A stretch of 19,802 nt of DNA. Origin: an uncultured Streptococcus sp. (GTDB taxonomy: Bacteria; Bacillota; Bacilli; Lactobacillales; Streptococcaceae). The position numbers and the translations under genes were made by a program. The stretch spans positions 1 to 19,802 of the forward strand of contig NZ_CALHWC010000074.1 in the NCBI RefSeq assembly GCF_938036805.1, written 5' to 3'. The notes under the pieces were generated by a model. It saw only the letters and a list, made by a program, of their open reading frames with translations, had not been told where the DNA came from and ran no database searches. Below, piece by piece: positions 14,266-19,802 of this stretch (position 1 is its first letter; the number at the start of each line of letters is the position of its first letter).

Positions 14266-15282
14266 TCATCTTTCTATCAGTTCAAAAATACTTTTCCCAA
14301 TAACAGGAATAAGATTTTCTCGTAACTTCTTTTCAAATTCTGAATCAATACCACTATTTTTTATAAACTTATCTTCCACTTGCCTATATAGACGACGCAC
14401 TCTATTCGGATTCCCAGCATCAAAATCAGGAGCATAGTGATAAACAACTACTGGAACCTCATCATCAATTGAGCGTTTAGCAATCTGATTCCACAGATAT
14501 TTATCAGTAATACCTATAGACACTCCATAAAGAATAATTATGTCTGAGTTTTTAATTATTTCGCTATTCCTAACATCCATATTTTCTCTATATTCTTTCA
14601 ACATAGACTCTTTTACAAGAAAACCCTTTTGTTCATCACTAAAGACATCTGAAATTTGTGACTCGTCACTGACACCTAAAATTGTACAAGCATCTAAAAT
14701 ACCATGCACATGGATTGGTTCTGATATATGAAAACTATAAACACTATTCCGCAGATTATTATTAAATGATACTGTTGATGATTCATATAACTTATCAAAT
14801 ATACTAGTATAGTTTAAACTAAGAATTTTCACATAATCACTTTCAACTGGTTTGTCACTGTACTTTTGGCTAATAATTTCTTGATTTGATAGAGGTAAAT
14901 CAGCTCTAATTCGATTTAGTGTCCCTTCAAAATCAATTTTATAATTTTCAATATTAAAGTTCCCCTCTACCATTTTTAAATAAGCGATTAGATCATCAAT
15001 TACGTCAGTAAAATCATCAATAAATTTATTCTTTGTTTCTTCACTTACAATAATTTCTGAATTCTCTTTTGTTAAATTCCCAATAGATAACTCAAAATCT
15101 GACCAATTTTTATATTCATTGACTTCGTCAGCAAAAAGTGATTCATATATAAAGTTTAAATATCCTTCTTTTGCTTTTCTATCTGAATAAAGTTTATTCT
15201 GATAATCATAAAAATCTCTATATCTCGTTTTTAGTCCATATTGTAAATCTAATCCATTGCCAACAATATATGTAATATTCAT
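14266..15282 (-). CDS. AbiH-family phage abortive infection protein
   Basis: A 338-residue protein of the AbiH family, first known as a lactococcal abortive-infection factor that blocks phage. It begins MNITYIVGNGLDLQYGLKTR, the conserved AbiH start. Further conserved points are LNYT (156-159), HVHG (191-194), ILGVSDE (201-207) and ILYGVSIGITDKYLW (250-264). The biochemical activity of AbiH is not established to my knowledge; this motif spacing resembles SIR2-like proteins. No membrane segment is seen. The start is the ATG at 15280-15282 (AGGGAAC 7 bases upstream), which agrees with the family. A GTG at 15333 overlapping the protease stop would add 17 unconserved residues. It is the third gene of the ATPase-protease-AbiH cassette, AT-rich compared with prmA, and likely horizontally acquired. 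Confidence 0.88.
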   Translation of the reverse strand: MNITYIVGNGLDLQYGLKTRYRDFYDYQNKLYSDRKAKEGYLNFIYESLFADEVNEYKNWSDFELSIGNLTKENSEIIVSEETKNKFIDDFTDVIDDLIAYLKMVEGNFNIENYKIDFEGTLNRIRADLPLSNQEIISQKYSDKPVESDYVKILSLNYTSIFDKLYESSTVSFNNNLRNSVYSFHISEPIHVHGILDACTILGVSDESQISDVFSDEQKGFLVKESMLKEYRENMDVRNSEIIKNSDIIILYGVSIGITDKYLWNQIAKRSIDDEVPVVVYHYAPDFDAGNPNRVRRLYRQVEDKFIKNSGIDSEFEKKLRENLIPVIGKSIFELIER

Positions 15283-15332
15283 ATCTAAGTTCCCTTGTAA
15301 TCCTGATATATAGGATAAGGATAAAATACCCA

Positions 15333-17576
15333 CTATTCAAATTCAATTTCTTCATTTAAGCTATTATACAGCTCAACTTGTGCTTCAACTTGTAACCTAT
15401 TAACAAGCCAACCTCGTAATTCGGCTTGTTGAATAAAATCTTCGATTCTATTGACACCATTCAACTCCTTTAGAGTAACAACTACTCCAAAACGAATACC
15501 ATAACCATCACCAATTTTTAACCGTTCAATTGTTTTTACACTCATTCCCCATTGAGGATTAGAAGGATTCAGAATCGGCTTAGCTTTTTTACGAGAAGAA
15601 AATTTTTCTCCTAAATGTTTGACATTATCCCATTTCCTAAAAATATTTCGTGCCGACCTTTCTCTCACATATCCTGGTGCATTTTCAGAATATTGATTGT
15701 CGTTATTAATTGTTTTGATGCCTTTCTTATCTAAAACTCCCAAACTAAGTTGCATTTCCGTATTAGTATAGTCAACTCCTTGATTTCTAGAACACTTTGG
15801 GAAATAGCACATAGTTGCCTTTGCTACATATGGATAGTGTTCTTTAGAAATTGGAACTGGGAAATCATAATTATAAGTTTCATATGCTCTAGAAACATCT
15901 GAGACTATAAATTTAATTTCATCATCAGGTGTAGACAAAATATCTTCTATTTTGATTGGCACAATCCCATATCCAAGTAAAGAAATGTCTGCGAATGTTT
16001 TTTTATCATTCCATGGTATCGCTGAATCAATTAATAAAGCCTTTGCTTCTTCACGACTTAATCCCATAATATGAATGAGGTAAGCCATTTTTCTAGCAAT
16101 AAATGGAGCCGCAAAACTGGTCCCAGCTACTCGAGCCAGCCCTAGTGGTTCACAAACATTTATGAAGTCTCCGTTTCCCCCGCCATAGTATGAAACATCA
16201 GGTTTGATAAAGAAAGACAGGACAACTCCTTCGCGTGAATAAGAAACGACTTGATTGCTAAAATCAACAGAATTTACAATAATTGAATTGAGTGAATCTG
16301 CTGGTGCTCCAATCTTTTTTCGTTGTCCATCAGGGGCTATTCCATTAGTGCCTGCAATAATAAAAATTACATCATTATCAAATTGAATCTCATCTAACAA
16401 CGAACCCTCTACAGAAATAAAGTTTTCCCTAATTTCATCATTTGATCCAAGCGAAAGGTTCCAAACCTTAATATCAGTATTTTGAGACACAATCTCTCTA
16501 ATCTGTTTGATAATTGTGAAGGAGTTGAAACCACTCTGTAAAGATATCCCAAAATGTCTGACTCTAAATCTTCCACATCCGTCATCTAGTTTTGGATTCA
16601 AACTAGCTCCATCTACTATTAACGAGGAGACTGCTGTACCGTGCTTATAGTCTTGACTTCCTTTGCTAATATCTGGTGAAATCAAATCATGATACTCTAC
16701 CCACTCATTGAAATAAACTCTATCATCAAACAACGTATCGATGACACCAATAATAGGCTCATTAGTTGGAAAAGGGAGATTATTATAAAAAGTGTTCTCA
16801 TCATTATAAAAATTCTCTGGTGACAGGGTAGAAAAATCTTCTACTATCATTGATACTAAATAAGGTGCTTTTAGCAGTAGTAACTCAATATTTTTTTCGT
16901 CAAGTAAAACAGTGGTCTGGTCCATGATGTTAGCTTCTGAAACATCAATATCAAGTTGTTTAAGTAATGTTAAGAGATTAGTTTTTACATCGTAGATTGT
17001 TACAATAGAATTACGTACAGTAGACATATCTGCTTGTTCAACACCAAATCCTTTGACAAAACAAGCGTCTCTTAAGTATTGTTTGAATTTTGATTTCGAC
17101 AGACCATACTTAGAATAATCAATTTGATTAAATTTTGAAGAGTCGGAGAACACCATACTCGTCATGGGAGCACTAGCAAAATAATCTTTGAATATTGTTA
17201 TAACTTTTTTAGTATGCTCAATTGTCTTATCTAACACTTCCTTTGAAATGTAGTGTGTAATAATATGCCTACTCTTATCATTACTAAATTTTGCACCCAC
17301 AATCGTTTCATTTGGAATTGCATTTCCGCCACCCACATTAAAAAAACCATCGATACGATTGCTCTTAGCTAGGACACGATTATAATACACACTAACAAGT
17401 ACTCCATCAATGATTGTGTTATTAGACCAATATTCTTTTACTCGTTCAAGAGATGTATAAAGTTCATTTAAATGGTTTAGCGTAACAATAGAATCTGCGG
17501 GAATCGTTATCGGTCCTCTCCCCTTTGCTGACTTTGGTGTAAAACTTTTACCTCGTAATGTCAATAATGTATTCAT
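15333..17576 (-). CDS. Subtilisin-like S8 serine protease, IetS-like
   Basis: A 747-residue protein with an S8 peptidase domain in the middle. The triad is Asp280 (IIGVIDT), His312 (YKHGTAVSSL) and Ser487 (VAGTSFAAPF), with oxyanion Asn411 (AGTNG). All catalytic residues are intact. About 270 residues precede it (FTPKSAKGRGPITIP, then DKSRHIITHYISKEVLDK) and about 240 follow; both regions are unlike secreted subtilases. No signal peptide, pro-region signal or wall anchor is visible, so the enzyme should act in the cytoplasm. It starts one base after the ATPase stop, with GAGGA overlapping it. An AAA ATPase followed by an S8 protease is the published IetAS defence architecture, and I infer that role. 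Base composition is AT-rich compared with the flanking genes. Confidence 0.88.
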   Translation of the reverse strand: MNTLLTLRGKSFTPKSAKGRGPITIPADSIVTLNHLNELYTSLERVKEYWSNNTIIDGVLVSVYYNRVLAKSNRIDGFFNVGGGNAIPNETIVGAKFSNDKSRHIITHYISKEVLDKTIEHTKKVITIFKDYFASAPMTSMVFSDSSKFNQIDYSKYGLSKSKFKQYLRDACFVKGFGVEQADMSTVRNSIVTIYDVKTNLLTLLKQLDIDVSEANIMDQTTVLLDEKNIELLLLKAPYLVSMIVEDFSTLSPENFYNDENTFYNNLPFPTNEPIIGVIDTLFDDRVYFNEWVEYHDLISPDISKGSQDYKHGTAVSSLIVDGASLNPKLDDGCGRFRVRHFGISLQSGFNSFTIIKQIREIVSQNTDIKVWNLSLGSNDEIRENFISVEGSLLDEIQFDNDVIFIIAGTNGIAPDGQRKKIGAPADSLNSIIVNSVDFSNQVVSYSREGVVLSFFIKPDVSYYGGGNGDFINVCEPLGLARVAGTSFAAPFIARKMAYLIHIMGLSREEAKALLIDSAIPWNDKKTFADISLLGYGIVPIKIEDILSTPDDEIKFIVSDVSRAYETYNYDFPVPISKEHYPYVAKATMCYFPKCSRNQGVDYTNTEMQLSLGVLDKKGIKTINNDNQYSENAPGYVRERSARNIFRKWDNVKHLGEKFSSRKKAKPILNPSNPQWGMSVKTIERLKIGDGYGIRFGVVVTLKELNGVNRIEDFIQQAELRGWLVNRLQVEAQVELYNSLNEEIEFE

Positions 17577-17577
17577 T

Positions 17578-18612
17578 TTAATCCTCGCTTAACTCTCGTG
17601 ATACACTACTCTTAGAAACACCTGTCAAAATCTCAATTTCTCTAACAGTAAAACCTAGCTTCGATAATTTAGAAATAGATAAATTTCTACCATTATGCAA
17701 ACTTCTTAGCAGGCGTTTTTGATAATCATGCGGATCTGATGGATCACTAAATGCCAATGACGTTCTTATTGAGTTTCTCAAATCACCAGGATTCGGTATT
17801 ACATTGGCACTATTGATAATTTTTTTAAATAATTTTAAATCTCTAGCTACATTCTTAAATTGCTTTAATAACTCATTTAAAATAATAGTAGCTACTTCTA
17901 CTTTATCTTCATCAGTATAACGGTCAAAGTCAATTATGGCATCGAATCTTCTCGTTACTGCTTTATCAAGATTTTCAAAAAGATTTGTTGTTGCAATTAA
18001 TACAATTTCTGGTGACAGCCTATCCAACTCCTTTAAAAAGGCAGAAGTCACTCGTCCCATTTCTCTTAAATCATTCTGATTAACCCTATCCAACACTATG
18101 GAATCAATTTCATCAAATAGGATGATATAATTTTGCTTGAAAGGAAGATTATTGATTTCATTAAAAAGAGTTGCTAAGTTTTTGACTGTTTGCCCTAGCT
18201 TACTATCTACTAAGTGACTGAAATCTACTACAAGTAATTCCTTGCCAATAAGTCTAGCCACCTGCTTTACACTTTCAGTTTTTCCAGTACCTGGAGATCC
18301 CACAAATAAAAATTTATTTATTCCAATATGATGATTGACAGCGTTTATTATTCCTTTTAAATCATTCATAATTGAAAGAGGTAATGGGAGAGGACCAATA
18401 TCTAGTTTAGCAGGAGTCAAATACTCACTAGGATTTTCTATTTGTGGCATGAATCTATCACTTTGAGACATTAACCCCATAATATATTGTGCTAATTGAG
18501 TATCACCATGTTTATTGAAGTTCCGAGCAATTGCTATAGATTGATTTCTAAATTCTGTCTCTCTGCCCTCATAATGATACTTTATTAAATCAAGAACATC
18601 TGATTTTTTCAT
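17578..18612 (-). CDS. AAA+ ATPase with C-terminal HTH-like segment, IetA-like
   Basis: A 344-residue AAA+ ATPase. Walker A is GSPGTGKT (105-112), Walker B is ILFDEID (164-170), sensor 1 is ATTN (207-210), arginine-finger candidates are RRF (221-223), and a sensor 2 region is GDLRNSIRTS (276-285). The N-terminal 95 residues are helical and may recruit targets. The last about 30 residues, KLGFTVREIEILTGVSKSSV and onwards, look like a resolvase-type helix-turn-helix. AAGGAGG precedes the ATG at 18610-18612. It is the first gene of the cassette and is coupled to the S8 protease. The pair matches IetAS, in which the ATPase probably senses infection or feeds the protease; the mechanism is not established. 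The tandem operators upstream suggest possible autoregulation. Confidence 0.88.
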   Translation of the reverse strand: MKKSDVLDLIKYHYEGRETEFRNQSIAIARNFNKHGDTQLAQYIMGLMSQSDRFMPQIENPSEYLTPAKLDIGPLPLPLSIMNDLKGIINAVNHHIGINKFLFVGSPGTGKTESVKQVARLIGKELLVVDFSHLVDSKLGQTVKNLATLFNEINNLPFKQNYIILFDEIDSIVLDRVNQNDLREMGRVTSAFLKELDRLSPEIVLIATTNLFENLDKAVTRRFDAIIDFDRYTDEDKVEVATIILNELLKQFKNVARDLKLFKKIINSANVIPNPGDLRNSIRTSLAFSDPSDPHDYQKRLLRSLHNGRNLSISKLSKLGFTVREIEILTGVSKSSVSRELSED

Positions 18613-18633
18613 GATTCATTCCTCCTTACACAA

Positions 18634-18662
18634 ATAATACTATATTTTTGGGACAAAATCAA
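18634..18662 (-). promoter_or_regulatory. Promoter of the defence cassette
   Basis: TTGATT (18662-18657), exactly 17 bases and TATTAT (18639-18634) on the minus strand, 22 bases before the ATPase start. The spacer and -35 are covered by one of the two TTTTGGGACAAAAT boxes. Confidence 0.65.
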
Positions 18663-18679
18663 TTATTTTGGGACAAAAT
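18646..18679. promoter_or_regulatory. Tandem palindromic operators TTTTGGGACAAAAT
   Basis: Two exact 14-base copies lie at 18646-18659 and 18666-18679, 20 bp centre to centre, about two helical turns. Each is nearly symmetric (TTTTG...CAAAA arms around a 3-base centre). One overlaps the spacer and -35 of the defence promoter and the other lies just upstream. This is the classic layout for cooperative repressor binding. The cognate regulator is not obvious; the HTH-like tail of the ATPase is one candidate. Confidence 0.65.
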
Positions 18680-18682
18680 AAA

Positions 18683-18708
18683 AAGAATACCCTTGAAAGG
18701 ATATTCTT
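18683..18708 (-). terminator. Terminator separating the broken genes from the defence cassette
   Basis: On the minus strand AAGAATATCC pairs with GGGTATTCTT (one mismatch) around TTTCAA and is followed by TTTATTTTG. It isolates transcription of the DUF3013 gene and the two pseudogenes from the cassette promoter. Confidence 0.7.
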
Positions 18709-18719
18709 GTAAAGCAAAA

Positions 18720-18887
18720 CTATATCAGATTTTCCCTGACACTCTTTCCACCACCTGGCAGTTCCCACATATTGGGCCACGGGATATTTTCCTTGTCATC
18801 ACGTCAGATGGTGAGTAACGTATCATCACAGAGCAAGGCAATCTTGCAGCCAGAAAACTCGAAACTTCGACTCAATAGATTCTTCAT
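18720..18887 (-). pseudogene. Truncated Nudix hydrolase remnant
   Basis: The frame starts at ATG 18885-18887 after AAGGAGAAG and encodes MKNLLSRSFEFSGCKIALLC, then DDTLLTI. It meets an in-frame TGA at 18804-18806 (apparently from CGA) and continues RDDKENIPWPNMWELPGGGK before stopping at 18720. The WELPGGG stretch is the beginning of a Nudix box. The catalytic REUxEExGU helix and everything after it are missing. The loss falls about 60 bases from the defence cassette operators, so insertion of the cassette or an associated deletion probably removed the 3' part. The other Nudix protein in the window has a different N-terminus and is not its source. Confidence 0.75.
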
Positions 18888-18931
18888 TTCTTCTCCTTTT
18901 GTACATTTGGATTAGTTATTTAGGTTATGAA

Positions 18932-19293
18932 TCAGCCTGCTAACATCCATTTGTATCCATCAGGATCATAAGACACAAGACAACCATCCCAGATAAAAGG
19001 ATAACCATGCTTTTCAAATGGACCAGGAGCATACTGGTAACCCCTACCAACATTTAAAATAAATTCTACTCCTGTTCCTAAAGGTTTCGATAAGGATGCT
19101 AGTTCTTCCTCCCCTACTTGACTGATTCTCAGAATAACCTCATCAGAATTACCCCAGCTATAACATATGAGTCTGCCATCATGAAATTCATGTTGAACTG
19201 TTAACTTTAATAAGCTCTCATAAAAAAACGTGATTTCTCTATATCTATCACAAGCAATGTCGCATTAATACTTCCTAATCTACAATCCGTCAT
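18932..19293 (-). pseudogene. Frameshifted VOC (glyoxalase-like) family gene
   Basis: Starting at ATG 19291-19293, three bases after the DUF3013 stop, the frame reads MTDCRLGSINATLLVIDIEK, then SRFF, and stops at 19207. If one T is added to the run of seven T at about 19222-19228, the frame continues through YESLLKLTVQHEFHDGRLIC, GTGVEFILNVGRGYQYAPGP and VSYDPDGYKWMLAG to a TGA at 18932. The IEKSRFFYESLL start and DPDGY end are typical of vicinal oxygen chelate (glyoxalase/bleomycin resistance-like) proteins of about 120 residues. It is a pseudogene here unless the homopolymer length varies or the base is a sequencing error. It lies in an apparent operon between DUF3013 and the Nudix remnant. 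Confidence 0.75.
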
Positions 19294-19296
19294 TCT

Positions 19297-19767
19297 CTAA
19301 TACCTCGGATAGGGATAAAAGTCTGTTTCAGTCAAGTCAGCTCTGCCATTTTCAAAAGCTTCCGCATTCCAAGCTAGCTCAAACTCTGCTGCCTCTGGGT
19401 CTGCTAAAAAGTCCATGAGCGCATCAAGACCAGACTCAGCTGTTTGGGTTAGAAAATCCACGAAATAAGCTAGAAACTCCCGTGACAGACCCTTTTTAGG
19501 CTCATAAGGCAGGGATGCCAGATAGTCCTCTGCCTCAAAGTGAGACTTGGTTGGATTATAGAAAAGCACAGCTTCCTCAAAGTAAATATCCTCAGCCGAA
19601 GCATTGCCTTCAGCATCAACAGTCTCAATCCCGCCTGGATTTTGAACCTCAAGGAGGAAGGCCACTTCCACTGCGTGGTTCTTCTTGTCCCAGTTAATCT
19701 CATAGTCAAAAGGAAAATTCTTCTCCATTTCCTCGTCTAATATATCTAAAAAACCGTACTTAGCCAT
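19297..19767 (-). CDS. DUF3013 family protein
   Basis: A 156-residue acidic cytoplasmic protein of the DUF3013 family, found in streptococci and other lactic acid bacteria and of unknown function. It begins MAKYGFLDILDEEMEKNFPF and ends DFYPYPRY, the usual boundaries. It has many Glu/Asp residues, aromatic patches, and no cysteine motif, signal or membrane segment. AAGAGGAAATC lies before the ATG at 19765-19767. A TATTTT-like -10 may lie around 19785, but the window ends there. The VOC pseudogene begins three bases after its stop, using the GAGG in its last codons, which suggests a former operon of DUF3013, VOC, Nudix and perhaps prmA-rsmE, now split by the defence cassette. Confidence 0.9.
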   Translation of the reverse strand: MAKYGFLDILDEEMEKNFPFDYEINWDKKNHAVEVAFLLEVQNPGGIETVDAEGNASAEDIYFEEAVLFYNPTKSHFEAEDYLASLPYEPKKGLSREFLAYFVDFLTQTAESGLDALMDFLADPEAAEFELAWNAEAFENGRADLTETDFYPYPRY

Positions 19768-19802
19768 GATTTCCTCTTTTCATTGTGATAAAATATTACT
19801 AT

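Noticed and set aside
15283..15333. GTG start giving AbiH 17 more residues and a one-base overlap with the protease stop
   Set aside because: AbiH proteins begin at MNITY-like sequence; the ATG at 15282 has its own AGGGAAC. The overlap is suggestive but not decisive.
15333..17576. S8 protease as a secreted, wall-anchored virulence or lantibiotic-processing subtilase
   Set aside because: No signal peptide or LPxTG-type anchor, no lantibiotic genes nearby, and it is coupled to an AAA+ ATPase.
18646..18679. Two TTTTGGGACAAAAT copies as a mini CRISPR array
   Set aside because: Only two palindromic 14-base units 6 bases apart, no cas genes; placement over a promoter fits operators.
14270..18731. 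Direct repeats bounding the defence cassette as attachment sites
   Set aside because: Only ATCAG is shared between the two edges, too short to mean anything; no integrase or transposase is present.

Overview
The window reads as chromosomal DNA of a viridans-type Streptococcus. The evidence is an MgaSpn-like regulator of 493 residues divergent from a Gls24/Asp23 stress operon, the order dut - phosphatase - radA - carbonic anhydrase, the prmA-rsmE pair, a DUF3013 gene, and extended -10 promoters. Species was not determined; a sanguinis/gordonii-like or mitis-like oral streptococcus fits. Almost everything is on the minus strand; the Mga-like gene is the main plus-strand gene.

Region 1 (1-841) is the 5' part of a zinc alcohol dehydrogenase. 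About 740 bases without a convincing intact gene follow, holding a perfect 10-bp palindrome and a degraded-looking reading frame. Region 2 (1503-3489) is a five-gene envelope-stress operon (glsB-like, amaP-like, a DUF2273 gene, asp23/gls24, csbD-like) with its own terminator. It faces an Mga-like regulator (3773-5254) across a 283-base AT-rich control region. Region 3 (5319-7129) is a two-gene ABC importer (ATPase and permease) with no substrate-binding protein gene beside it. Region 4 (7081-10965) is housekeeping: carbonic anhydrase, an AIM24-family protein, and the tightly packed dut - histidine phosphatase - radA operon. radA has no ATG/GTG/TTG start that would keep its zinc finger and seems to begin at ATC. 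Region 5 (10968-12446) holds a Nudix hydrolase and a class I glutamine amidotransferase, each ending in a nearly identical terminator.

Region 6 (12533-19767) is the most interesting. A visibly AT-richer three-gene cassette, AAA+ ATPase - subtilisin-like S8 protease - AbiH, sits inside a housekeeping gene cluster. The ATPase/protease pair matches the IetAS anti-phage architecture and AbiH is a phage abortive-infection family, so this looks like a compact defence island. It has its own promoter, with two copies of TTTTGGGACAAAAT exactly 20 bp apart over and beside the -35. The ATPase carries a C-terminal helix-turn-helix-like segment that is a candidate for binding them. Upstream of the cassette are two broken genes, a Nudix gene that stops at its catalytic box and a frameshifted VOC/glyoxalase gene, followed by a terminator. 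Downstream, prmA starts 12 bases after abiH with no terminator between, so the ribosomal methyltransferases PrmA and RsmE are probably read from the defence promoter.

No tRNA, rRNA, CRISPR array or intact insertion sequence was seen.
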